Source: Alphaproteobacteria bacterium UBA1303 (GTDB lineage: Bacteria > Pseudomonadota > Alphaproteobacteria > Micropepsales > Micropepsaceae). From it: a stretch of 64,000 nucleotides of DNA. The DNA lies in assembly GCA_002307315.1 (NCBI GenBank), contig DBTZ01000060.1:62001-126000 (forward strand). Direction: 5' to 3'. The first letter of the stretch is position 1. The number at the start of each line of letters is the position of its first letter. This document shows, in pieces, positions 36,399-44,078 of this stretch. The notes beneath the pieces were generated by a model. It was not told where the DNA came from. It did not search any database and saw only the letters and a program-made list of their open reading frames with translations. The translations under genes were made by a program, and so were the position numbers.

Positions 36399-36533
36399 AT
36401 ACCAAGCTGCATGGAAAAGATCCCATGCAGCTTTATGGCGTTCAAACGCCACGCGGGCTTATCCGCGCCATAGGGCGCGGCGGCAGGTCGGCCGCTCGGA
36501 CGTGCTTAGGTCATTACCTATGCACGTCCGTAT
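36399..36533 (-). mobile_element. MITE-like element C, copy 1
   Basis: A 135-bp element flanked by TA on both sides. It starts ATACCAAG and ends CCGTAT, and contains three hairpins, including agctgcatgg/ccatgcagct and a tggcgttcaaacgcca hairpin. Its reverse complement matches the element at 39744-39875 along the whole length with scattered differences. It has no coding capacity. Confidence 0.72.
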
Positions 36534-36535
36534 TA

Positions 36536-36593
36536 TGTTGGCCGCAACTTTTTTAGCGCAAAACCGAATTCCACTTTTGCGCGCGTTGCTTTA
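36536..36593 (-). repeat. Interspersed structured repeat, family A (half element)
   Basis: Read leftward it has the family A nested hairpin with gcgcaaaa-gtggaattc and ttttgcgc-like arms, slightly decayed. It lies immediately next to element C copy 1, filling the spacer between the GH3 and 618-aa protein genes. Confidence 0.75.
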
Positions 36594-36628
36594 GCATTGC
36601 GGGGCGACGCGATGTTGAAGGAATCGCC

Positions 36629-38485
36629 ATGAAGCGTTTGATTGCCGCCGCTCTGACGTTGACCTTGGGCTGGTGCGCCGCACAGGGCGGGCAGTACCGG
36701 AATTTCCGCGCCGCGATTTACGTGACGGCGAGCGCCACCAGAGATCTGGCCGACCCGGCGGCGTTCGAACGGCAATATGCCCGCGTCGCCCGGCAGATCA
36801 AATTCGACAAGATATATATCGAGGTTTATCGCTACCCGCTTATTGCCGGCGCAGCGGAAATCGAACAGGTCAAGCAATTGTTTGCCGCCAAGGGCGTGAC
36901 GGTGGCGGGGGGCGTATCCCCGACGTCCGGCACCTTCGATTACGAAGACCCGCTCGCCCGCAGCGAATGCCAACGGGCCGTCGAGCTGGCGGCGGCGCAT
37001 TTCGACGAAGTCATCGTTGGCGATTCATTTTTCTTTGCCGCCAAGAGCGACGCCGACATCAAGGCCAAAGGCGCGAAGAGCTGGACCCAGTACCGAATCG
37101 ACGCCATGCGCGAAGCTGCCGCCGATCTGGTGGTCGCCCCCGCCAAGAAGGTCAATCCCAACGTCCGCGTAGTGATAAAATATCCGGCCGGCTACGAACA
37201 TTTTCACGAACTTGGTTACGATCTGGAAAAACAATCGCGCCTTTTCGACGGCATATATGCCGGCGGCGAGTCCCGCGATATTGCCCAAGCCGCCTCGTCC
37301 TTGCCGCAGTATCAGAGCTATGAAAGCGTCCGCTATTTCGACAACGTCAGACCCAAGGAAATTTACGGCGGCGGCAACGGCGGCGGCTGGGCCGATGCCG
37401 CTTCGTTACGCACCAACGAACGCTATATCGAGCACGTGCAGGATATTCTGTTTGCCAAAGCACCGGAAATTACCCTGTTCGATTGGACCGATATGGCCGG
37501 CTCGCAATCGAACGCCGTCATGACCAAACCGCATCGGGCGGCCAAGGGCGACGCCGGACCGGGTCGGGCGCGGACCGCAGGCATCGCGCTGGAACGCGTC
37601 GACGCGGTATTGGCCGGGCTCGGCAAACCGATTGGCATTGCCGCCTACCAACCCTATCGGTCGCACGGCGAGGATTATCTGCCCGGCTATCTCGGCAATA
37701 TCGGACTGCCGATCGAAATGTCGCCGAATTTCCCCATCGGGGCAGACCTTATTTTGATAACGGAAAACGCCAAGTTCGATCCCGATATTATTTCCAAGAT
37801 CAAATTGCAGCTTACGATCGGCAAAAACGTTCTGATCACCTCCGGTTTTTTGGCGGCGATGCAGGACAACGGCCTGAAAGACATTGTCGAATGGGAGGTT
37901 ACCGGCCGCAAAGCGCCGGTCCGCGATTTCGCTGCCGGCTTCGGCGCCGCAACAGATCGGAACAATGCCAAACTCCCGGCAATAGCGGTCCTGCTCCCCG
38001 AGATTCGCTACGCCGACGATGCCAAAACGCTCGTGCGCGGTACGGCCGGCGCAAAGGGGTATCCCGTACTTTTGGCCGGCACCTACTCCAAGGGGACGGT
38101 TATCCTTCTCGTCGTCCCCGACAATCCAAGCGATTTATCCAGCCTGCCGCAGGACGCTCTGAGCCGAATGAGAACGTACTTGCAAGAAGATGCCAAAGTC
38201 AGGCTCGACGCTCCGTCGCCGGTGGGGCTGTTCGTTTACGACAACGATGCGTTAGTGGTGAGGAATTATCGCGACGATCCGGCGGTAATACGCCTATCGG
38301 TCGCCGGCGAAGGCATGCGGCTCGGCGACCTTGCCACCGGCCGGACGATTGCGGCCACACCGGCAAGGAACGCGGGACGCCGCGGACGCGACACGACGAA
38401 ATCTTTGCCATTGCCGTCCGGCCGCACGGTGTTTTCGCTGAAGCTTCCGCCGCATAGCTTTGCGGCGTACCGGCTCGAACGATAG
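36629..38485 (+). CDS. Secreted 618-aa protein of unknown function, barrel-like
   Basis: I do not recognise a named family. A signal peptide covers residues 1-21 (MKRLIAAALTLTLGWCAAQG). Between 25 and 300 there is a repeated strand-helix rhythm of short hydrophobic strands ending in polar or acidic residues: AAIYVTA, KIYIEVYR, VTVAGGVSPT, EVIVGDSFFF, VVIKYPAGYEHF, GIYAGGESRD, EIYGGGN and ITLFDWTDM. That is what a (beta/alpha)8 glycosidase barrel looks like, with Glu/Asp at strand ends. About 310-500 looks like a second alpha/beta domain and the end like a beta domain. Position after GH3 suggests a carbohydrate-active enzyme; this is inference. Confidence 0.8.
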   Translation: MKRLIAAALTLTLGWCAAQGGQYRNFRAAIYVTASATRDLADPAAFERQYARVARQIKFDKIYIEVYRYPLIAGAAEIEQVKQLFAAKGVTVAGGVSPTSGTFDYEDPLARSECQRAVELAAAHFDEVIVGDSFFFAAKSDADIKAKGAKSWTQYRIDAMREAAADLVVAPAKKVNPNVRVVIKYPAGYEHFHELGYDLEKQSRLFDGIYAGGESRDIAQAASSLPQYQSYESVRYFDNVRPKEIYGGGNGGGWADAASLRTNERYIEHVQDILFAKAPEITLFDWTDMAGSQSNAVMTKPHRAAKGDAGPGRARTAGIALERVDAVLAGLGKPIGIAAYQPYRSHGEDYLPGYLGNIGLPIEMSPNFPIGADLILITENAKFDPDIISKIKLQLTIGKNVLITSGFLAAMQDNGLKDIVEWEVTGRKAPVRDFAAGFGAATDRNNAKLPAIAVLLPEIRYADDAKTLVRGTAGAKGYPVLLAGTYSKGTVILLVVPDNPSDLSSLPQDALSRMRTYLQEDAKVRLDAPSPVGLFVYDNDALVVRNYRDDPAVIRLSVAGEGMRLGDLATGRTIAATPARNAGRRGRDTTKSLPLPSGRTVFSLKLPPHSFAAYRLER

Positions 38486-38603
38486 CTTACGATCCGACGG
38501 CGGACGGGAAATGCGGCAAGACACAATTCGGACATGATGATGCGCATACTGAAGTAAAATAAAAGGTGCGAATGATATAGCGCGCCAAACGCAGGAGGAA
38601 AGC

Positions 38604-39587
38604 ATGCCGTTTCCGCCCTCGCATCGGTTGTTGTCGCGACGAAAGATCATTGGGCTTGGAGCAGCCTCGGCTTTGCTGGCGCCGCACGCTTTCGGACAGA
38701 GCGTGCGCGAGGAGGCGCCAAGCCAGCCGGGAGTGGAGCAAGGCACCATCGCCGCCGCCAACGACGCTTTCAAGCACATGACGATCGGAGTAATGGTCAA
38801 CGGCAAAGGGCCGTTCCGTTTCGTCATCGATACCGGCGCGGATCGTTCGGTAATCGCCGACAGCGTCGCCGATGAGATCGGGATTCGCCGCAGCGGCAAA
38901 GTCATCATCGAAGGCGTGGTGCGTACCGTTCCCGCCGAAACCGTGCGCGTTGCCAACCTCGAATTCGGCCCGGTCAACTTAAGCAATCTGGTGCTGCCGG
39001 TTCTGCCGCACGCATGGCTCGATGCCGACGGGTATCTCGGCCTCGACGCTATCGCCCGCTACCGGGTCGTGCTCGATTTCAGAAACCGCGAATTGCGCGT
39101 CGAGAAGCCGCAAGGCTTTTGGGACCAGGGGATCGACAAGAACGACAGCGTTTCGGTCGATGCGCGCGGATCGCACGGCCATCTGCGGGTAACCAACAGC
39201 CGGATCGACGGCGTACATACCTCGACGTTCCTCGACACCGGAGCGGCGATATCGATCGGCAACCGCGCGCTGTTCGAAGGTCTGCGGAGGAAGCATCCCG
39301 AGTACGCTCTCTCCGACCGCAACGTCAAGATCAGCGGCGTTACCGGAGGATCGGTCACCGGGCTGGTGATGGATTTCGACCGCATCGACATTCCGCGGGT
39401 CGAACTGACCAGCGGTTCGATCGTCATCGCCGATTTGCAGATCTTCGACGTTTGGGGACTGGCCGACAAGCCGGCGCTGCTGATCGGCATGAATTTCCTG
39501 CGCCAATTCGGCCGCGTGACGATCGACTTCGGACGGAAGGAATACCGTTTTATGGTTTCGCAGTTGCACCTTGCGCAAAACGCATGA
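38604..39587 (+). CDS. Exported retropepsin-like aspartic protease with two DTG domains
   Basis: A 327-residue protein with a Tat-like signal (SRRKIIGLGAASALLAPHAFG). Two copies of a retroviral-protease-like domain follow: the first has FVIDTGADRSVI (Asp76) and the second FLDTGAAISIGN (Asp211). Each is followed by a hydrophobic-Gly closing motif (GYLGLDAI and LLIGMNFLRQF). Two active-site loops in one chain could make an intramolecular pepsin-like active site. The substrate is unknown. It follows the 618-aa protein by 118 bases and ends in a strong stem-loop. Confidence 0.85.
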   Translation: MPFPPSHRLLSRRKIIGLGAASALLAPHAFGQSVREEAPSQPGVEQGTIAAANDAFKHMTIGVMVNGKGPFRFVIDTGADRSVIADSVADEIGIRRSGKVIIEGVVRTVPAETVRVANLEFGPVNLSNLVLPVLPHAWLDADGYLGLDAIARYRVVLDFRNRELRVEKPQGFWDQGIDKNDSVSVDARGSHGHLRVTNSRIDGVHTSTFLDTGAAISIGNRALFEGLRRKHPEYALSDRNVKISGVTGGSVTGLVMDFDRIDIPRVELTSGSIVIADLQIFDVWGLADKPALLIGMNFLRQFGRVTIDFGRKEYRFMVSQLHLAQNA

Positions 39588-39593
39588 AACCGC

Positions 39594-39633
39594 ATGCGGG
39601 CCTGCCCGGATGACAATCCAGGCAGGCCCGCAT
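39594..39633 (+). terminator. Stem-loop after the aspartic protease gene
   Basis: A perfect 13-bp stem, atgcgggcctgcc/ggcaggcccgcat, with a 14-base loop starts 7 bases after the stop codon. There is no T-run, so it may be an RNA-stabilising or Rho-assisted 3' end rather than a classical terminator. Confidence 0.55.
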
Positions 39634-39677
39634 CAGGCGTGCGCCTCGTTCATTCGAAAACCATCACGAACCCGCCG

Positions 39678-39917
39678 TAGAGCACTTCACATAAAAAGTG
39701 GAATCCGGTTTTCTGGTATGAAGCGCGACAAAACAAGGAGTTATACGGACCTGCATGGGTCGTAACCTATGCAGGTCCGAGCGGCCGACTGGCCGTAAGC
39801 GCCATGTGGCGCGAAGCCCGCGTGGCGTTTGAACGCCATAGAGCTGCATGGGTACTTTCCCATGCAGCTTGGTATTAGAGCATTTCAGTGTTTTTCGTTA
39901 AACAGTGAAATGCTCTA
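39678..39917 (+). repeat. Family B repeat interrupted by element C
   Basis: The first B module is at 39678-39743, with the nested hairpin partly decayed, and the second hairpin tagagcatttcag...tgaaatgctcta is at 39876-39917. In the uninterrupted copy at 8428 these modules are directly joined. Here 132 bases of element C lie between them. The 616-base spacer 39588-40203 is mostly composed of such repeats. Confidence 0.82.
39744..39875 (+). mobile_element. MITE-like element C, copy 2, nested in a family B repeat
   Basis: A 132-bp element bounded by TA (39742-39743 and 39876-39877), the latter pair also being the first bases of the B module. Internal hairpins are cggacctgcat/atgcaggtccg, tggcgtttgaacgcca and agctgcatggg/cccatgcagct. 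It is the inverted counterpart of 36399-36533. It encodes nothing and would need a transposase in trans. Confidence 0.75.
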
Positions 39918-40019
39918 GAGCGCCGCGCCTTCAGACGGAATCGGCGCGCCGCTCTATCCCTTTGGTTGGCCGCAACTTTCCGCGCAAAAGTGAACACACT
40001 TTTGCACACGTTGCTCTAG
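39918..40019 (-). repeat. Family A repeat with a variant second hairpin
   Basis: 39918-39955 is a GC-rich hairpin, gagcgccgcgcc paired with ggcgcgccgctc, in the place normally held by the cgacggac hairpin. 39956-40019 read leftward is the family A nested hairpin, here with the extended inner stem gcaaaagtg/cacttttgc. Confidence 0.75.
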
Positions 40020-40020
40020 G

Positions 40021-40203
40021 GCTTGAGCTTCTGCGCCACCTTGCCGATGCCGTTCCAGCGTTGCGAAGCGAAGCCGCCGGTTTCGCCGTCGTACGGCAAG
40101 AAAACGGGTCATGGTATTGGTTTTCCGTAGACATTACCGCGCATCGCAGACGACGCGGAACAATAAGGCAGTATCCGCATCCGGGGCGCCGGGCCGAGTC
40201 CGA
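40021..40203. other. Spacer with a possible gene remnant on the minus strand
   Basis: On the minus strand, about 27 codons ending at 40018 read as ordinary protein (YDGETGGFASQRWNGIGKVA) and end with a stop, but a TGA lies just upstream in the same frame and no start is available. It may be the decayed 3' end of a gene, or chance. Confidence 0.3.
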
Positions 40204-41106
40204 TCAGCCTTTCAGGAGCACATCCACCCGATCGGCGGCGCCATTGTCGTCGGCGCCGCCCATTGCCCGTACATCGATGCGGTCGGAGGGCACCCCGGCG
40301 TCGATCAGAAGCTGGCGGACGATCAACGCCCGCTTGAGCGACAGCCGCCGAGAATCCGAGGACTTTTCGCCCTTCGGACCGGCATAGGCCAGAAGCTGCA
40401 CCCGCGTCGAACCGCGCAACACCGTGCCGTTCAACTCGTCGGCCAGCTTGCCGATGGTTTGCAGCGCCGTTCCCGACGGATCGCTGGCATTCGCCTCGAA
40501 CCCGATGGAGCCGCGGCGCGTGCCGACATTTTCGACTGCCGTTTTTTTGGCGGGGACATCTATCACGGCCGTACGCACCGGCTTGGATACGGGCGGTTTC
40601 GCCGCTTGAGCGGGTTTGGCGACGCCCGACGGTTTTGCCACCATCAGATCGCCGAAACCGGACATCGCCGGAACCTGCGGCGTGTTGCGGATGGAAGGCG
40701 GGGGAGGGGCGGCGGCACGTTTGGGCGGCGCTTTGACCGGCGGAGGGGCTTCCGCCTCAAGTCTGGGCGGCGGCGGCGCAACCGCGGAACGACCGGTCGA
40801 TGCCGGGGCAAAAGCCGGTCGCTCGATCGTTTTCGATGCGGCTTTCTTGCCGGGTTTGCGCAATTTTACCGGGCCGGTGAATTCGCCCGGTTCCCGCAAC
40901 GGACGGACGATTCGGCCGTATTGGCCGCCGGGATAGAGCAAAACCTGAGACCCGGCTAACGACGCCGAATAATCGACGCTAACATCCTGTTGTCCGGAAT
41001 AAGACTGAGCGCCCGCGGCGGCGGTCGCCAACAAAGCTACCAACAGGCTGGATAATCGCATCGGGTATGGCATGGCTTTTTTGGGTCTCTCCGATTCGTC
41101 AACCAT
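40204..41106 (-). CDS. Exported OmpA-like domain protein with Pro/Ala-rich linker
   Basis: About 300 residues. A signal peptide lies around MRLSSLLVALLATAAAGAQS. A Pro/Ala/Lys-rich linker spans about 75-190. The C-terminal OmpA-like domain (about 195-300) has VQLLAYAGPKGEKSSDSRRL, SLKRALIVRQLLIDAGVP and DRVDVLLKG, the pattern that binds peptidoglycan in Pal/OmpA proteins. It lies 20 bases after suhB. The start is uncertain: ATGs at 41106, 41073 and 41061 are possible, and the last two give a more normal signal peptide. Confidence 0.85.
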   Translation of the reverse strand: MVDESERPKKAMPYPMRLSSLLVALLATAAAGAQSYSGQQDVSVDYSASLAGSQVLLYPGGQYGRIVRPLREPGEFTGPVKLRKPGKKAASKTIERPAFAPASTGRSAVAPPPPRLEAEAPPPVKAPPKRAAAPPPPSIRNTPQVPAMSGFGDLMVAKPSGVAKPAQAAKPPVSKPVRTAVIDVPAKKTAVENVGTRRGSIGFEANASDPSGTALQTIGKLADELNGTVLRGSTRVQLLAYAGPKGEKSSDSRRLSLKRALIVRQLLIDAGVPSDRIDVRAMGGADDNGAADRVDVLLKG

Positions 41107-41126
41107 ATCCGCCTAGCCCCTTCGCC

Positions 41127-41939
41127 TCAACCGGCCTGCTGTTTTTCCGCTTCGGCCAAGAGTTTCATGATCTGAGGATAGAGCGCTTCGTTGGTCGCAA
41201 CGATATTGCCGGTGCCGAACATGTTCTGACCGCCGGAAAGATCGGCGATTTTGCCGCCGGCCTCGCGCACCAGCAGAATGCCGGCCGCCATATCCCAAGG
41301 ATTGAGTCCGTGCTCCCAGAACCCGTCATAGCGGCCGAGCGCCGTGCCCGCCAAATCGAGCGATGCGGCGCCGCAGCGGCGGACGCCGGGACTGACCGCC
41401 AGCACTTTGGCGACCTCGGCCAGAGCCAGTTCATGCCCATCCTTGCCGCAAAACGGCAATCCGGTGGCGAACAGGGCGTCGGCCATGGATCGGCGGGCGG
41501 CGACGCGCAGGCGCTTGTCGTTGAGATAGGCCCCGTGACCCTTTTCGGCAACATACATCTCGTCGGCAATCGGGTTGTAGATCACCGCCGAGACCAGTTC
41601 GCCCTCGCGCTCCAACGCGATGGAAATGGCGAAGATCGGGATCCCGTGGAGGAAGTTGGTGGTTCCGTCGATCGGATCGATGATGAAGCGGTGGGATTTG
41701 TCGGTGCCCTGGTATTTATGCGCTTCCTCGCAGAAGAACCCGTAGCCGGGACGGGCCTTGGAAAGTTCCTCGACCAGGATGGTTTCGGTGCGCTGGTCGG
41801 CGTTGGAGACGAAATCGCCGGGGCCTTTGAGCGAGACCTGAAGGTTTTCGAGTTCACCGAAATCTCGGATCAGCGGGCGACTGGCCTTGCGGGCGGCGGC
41901 GACCATCACGTTGAGGGCGGGGGACAGATAATAGGCCAT
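41127..41939 (-). CDS. suhB: Inositol monophosphatase family protein (SuhB-like)
   Basis: A 270-residue Mg-dependent phosphatase. The metal-binding motifs FFCEEAHK, DPIDGTTNFLHG and the late WDMAAGILLVREAGG are intact. The frame is open upstream, but MAYYLSPALNVMVAAARKA begins right after the efp stop (41941) and matches the family. SuhB-like proteins hydrolyse inositol phosphates and related sugar phosphates and can act in rRNA transcription; which applies here is not known. Confidence 0.92.
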   Translation of the reverse strand: MAYYLSPALNVMVAAARKASRPLIRDFGELENLQVSLKGPGDFVSNADQRTETILVEELSKARPGYGFFCEEAHKYQGTDKSHRFIIDPIDGTTNFLHGIPIFAISIALEREGELVSAVIYNPIADEMYVAEKGHGAYLNDKRLRVAARRSMADALFATGLPFCGKDGHELALAEVAKVLAVSPGVRRCGAASLDLAGTALGRYDGFWEHGLNPWDMAAGILLVREAGGKIADLSGGQNMFGTGNIVATNEALYPQIMKLLAEAEKQQAG

Positions 41940-41940
41940 G

Positions 41941-42507
41941 CTATTCCGCCCGCCGCACGTAGGTTCCGTCCTCGACCGCCACCACAATCTTGCTGCCGGC
42001 CTCGATAAAGGGAGGAACCTGGATCTTCACCCCGTTTTCCAGCACGGCGCCCTTGTAGGAGGGAGCGGCCGTGCCGCCCTTGAGCACCGGATCGGCCTCG
42101 GCCACCGTCAGCGTCACCTGAACCGGCATCTGGATGCTGATCGGTTTGCCTTCGTAGGCTTCGACCATCACCTTCATGCCGTCCTGCAGAAAACGGGCAC
42201 GCATCCCGATAAAATCCGCCTGGATCTCGATCTGGTCGTAGGTTTCCATGTCCATGAAGGTCAGCGCTTCGCCGGACGCAAAGAGAAACTGGTAATCCTT
42301 TTTGTCGAGATAGATTTCTTCGATGGTGGCGTCGGAACGAAAGCGCTCGTTCAGCTTGGTGCCGGTGACGATGTTTTTCAGCTCAACCTGGTTGTAGGCG
42401 CCGCCCTTACCGGGCTTGACCGCCTGGGTCTTGACGGCAAGCCACAAGCCCCCCTGATGCTCGATCAGGGTGCCGGGGCGGATTTCGTTGCCGGCAATCT
42501 TGGCCAT
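41941..42507 (-). CDS. efp: Translation elongation factor P
   Basis: A 188-residue factor that relieves ribosome stalling at polyproline. Three beta domains are visible. The tip loop VKPGKGGAY carries Lys34, the residue modified by EpmA/EpmB-type enzymes. The C-terminal TYVRRAE is a usual ending. It is followed by suhB with one intervening base, so both are on one transcript. Confidence 0.96.
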   Translation of the reverse strand: MAKIAGNEIRPGTLIEHQGGLWLAVKTQAVKPGKGGAYNQVELKNIVTGTKLNERFRSDATIEEIYLDKKDYQFLFASGEALTFMDMETYDQIEIQADFIGMRARFLQDGMKVMVEAYEGKPISIQMPVQVTLTVAEADPVLKGGTAAPSYKGAVLENGVKIQVPPFIEAGSKIVVAVEDGTYVRRAE

Positions 42508-42570
42508 TGAAACCTCTCGGGAAATTCGGGGCGGTGATAGCAGCAGACGCGGGCAAGCTCAACCGGCCCT

Positions 42571-42608
42571 AAAAACAAACGCCCCCGGAGGGTTTTTCCG
42601 GGGGCGCT
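42571..42608 (-). terminator. Rho-independent terminator after fbaA
   Basis: Read leftward, gcgcccccgg pairs with ccgggggcg around a loop of about 9 bases, followed by ttTgTTTTT. It lies 18 bases after the fbaA stop and separates it from efp. Confidence 0.85.
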
Positions 42609-42626
42609 GTCGCGGTTCAATCGGAA

Positions 42627-43706
42627 TCAGCCGACGACGGTACGGCCGGCCGAGCCGAGATCGTTCATCGCCTCTTCCAGGCGCTTGATCATGCTCTGCT
42701 CGCCGGCGCGCAGCCACACGCGCGGATCGTAGAACTTCTTGTAGGGGGTGTGGTCGGCGGGATCGACCTGGTACTTGAACGCCTTGGGCTTGGCGTCGAC
42801 CTGGGCGCCGATGGCCTCGGCAAAGGCAAACTGAATGTCGGTATCGATGTTCATCTTGAACACGCCATAGCCCACCGCCTCGTGGATCTGCTCCTTGGGC
42901 GAGCCCGAACCGCCGTGGAACACCAGATCGAGCGGCTTGGCCGACAGCCCGCGCTCCTTGGCGACCAGTTCCTGCGAATTCTTGAGGATGACCGGACGCA
43001 GCTTGACGTTGCCGGGAGCATAGACGCCGTGGACGTTGCCGAAGCTCGCCGCCACCGTGAAGTGGCCGATCTTCGACAGCACGTCATAGGCGTAAAGCAC
43101 GTCTTCCGGCTGGGTGTAGAGCTTGGGATTGCCGACGTCGTTGGGATCGTGCTCGGCACCGATGCCGTCTTCCTCGCCGCCGGTGACGCCCAGTTCGATC
43201 TCCAGGCTCATGTTCATCGGGGCCAGACGATTGAGGATGTCGGCACAGGTGGCGACGTTGTCCTTCAACGGCTCGGCCGACAGATCGACCATGTGCGAGG
43301 TAAACAGCGGCTTGCCGGTCTTCTTGAAGTGCTCTTCGCTCTTCTCGATCAGCCCCACGACCCAGGGCAGGAGCTTGCGGTTGCAGTGGTCGGTGTGCAT
43401 CACCGCCGCGATGCCGTACTCTTCGGCCAAGAGATGAACATGCTGGGCGATCGAGGTCGAACCGAGAATGCGGGCGCGCATGGCATCGGGAGCGCCCTCG
43501 CCGGCATAGAACCGGGCGCCGCCGTTCGACATCTGAATGATGATGTCGGATTTGGCCTTGGCGGCGGCTTCCATCACCGCGTTCAACGAATTGGTGCCGG
43601 TGACGTTCACCGCCGGCAGCGCGTAGCCGCCGTCCTTGCAGGCCTTCAGAAGCTGCAAATAGTCTTCGCCGGTCACGACGCCGGGGCGCAGTTTGATTCC
43701 GCTCAC
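42627..43706 (-). CDS. fbaA: Fructose-bisphosphate aldolase, class IIA
   Basis: A 359-residue Zn-dependent aldolase of glycolysis and gluconeogenesis, the same length as E. coli FbaA. The Zn ligands are in VMHTDHCNRKLL and in the SFGNVHGVYAPG region. LVFHGGSGSPKEQIHEAVGYG binds the substrate phosphate. The frame is open to 43778, but GTG at 43706 follows AGGAGA at good spacing and gives the standard length. The 369-base upstream spacer holds two back-to-back repeats. Confidence 0.95.
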   Translation of the reverse strand: MSGIKLRPGVVTGEDYLQLLKACKDGGYALPAVNVTGTNSLNAVMEAAAKAKSDIIIQMSNGGARFYAGEGAPDAMRARILGSTSIAQHVHLLAEEYGIAAVMHTDHCNRKLLPWVVGLIEKSEEHFKKTGKPLFTSHMVDLSAEPLKDNVATCADILNRLAPMNMSLEIELGVTGGEEDGIGAEHDPNDVGNPKLYTQPEDVLYAYDVLSKIGHFTVAASFGNVHGVYAPGNVKLRPVILKNSQELVAKERGLSAKPLDLVFHGGSGSPKEQIHEAVGYGVFKMNIDTDIQFAFAEAIGAQVDAKPKAFKYQVDPADHTPYKKFYDPRVWLRAGEQSMIKRLEEAMNDLGSAGRTVVG

Positions 43707-43818
43707 GCTGATGTCTCCTGTGGTCTTCGAAGCGAATAAAGGGGGTCTCTCGCTTTCCGCAATACTGCATTGCAGCATAAACGAACAGCGCTAATTCTTC
43801 GTCATTTTGGCGCAGGTT

Positions 43819-43923
43819 TAGAGCGCTTCACAGAAAAGTGGAGTCCGGTTTTCTGGTATGACGCGCGACGATACAAAGGGTTAGAGCATTTCAGTGTTTC
43901 CCCGAAACAATGAAATGCTTTAG
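43819..43923 (+). repeat. Interspersed structured repeat, family B (full)
   Basis: The nested hairpin has inner arms cagaaaa/ttttctg and the partly decayed outer arms gcgcttca/tgacgcgc. A second hairpin, tagagcatttcag with tgaaatgcttta, follows. It abuts a family A copy in opposite orientation. Confidence 0.82.
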
Positions 43924-44026
43924 AGAGCGACGGACGTTCAAACGCGATCAGTCCATCGCTCTAGCCCTTTGTTTTGTCGCAACTTTACGCGCAAAACCGA
44001 TTCCACTTTTGCGCTCGTTGCTCTAG
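43924..44026 (-). repeat. Interspersed structured repeat, family A (full)
   Basis: Read leftward: nested hairpin with gcgcaaaa/ttttgcgc, linker with cgacaaaacaaag, then gagcgatggac paired with gtccgtcgctc. With the family B copy next to it, it makes up most of 43707-44075; the remainder shows no gene. Confidence 0.84.
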
Positions 44027-44052
44027 ACACCGGTTTCCTTAACGAAAAATAA

Positions 44053-44078
44053 GCAAAACCCGGCAAAAAACCGGGTTA
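44053..44078 (-). terminator. Hairpin overlapping the thiE stop codon
   Basis: Read leftward, aacccgg pairs with ccgggtt around a T-rich loop, followed by a short tttt. It overlaps the last codon of thiE, which is unusual but workable as a weak terminator. Confidence 0.6.
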
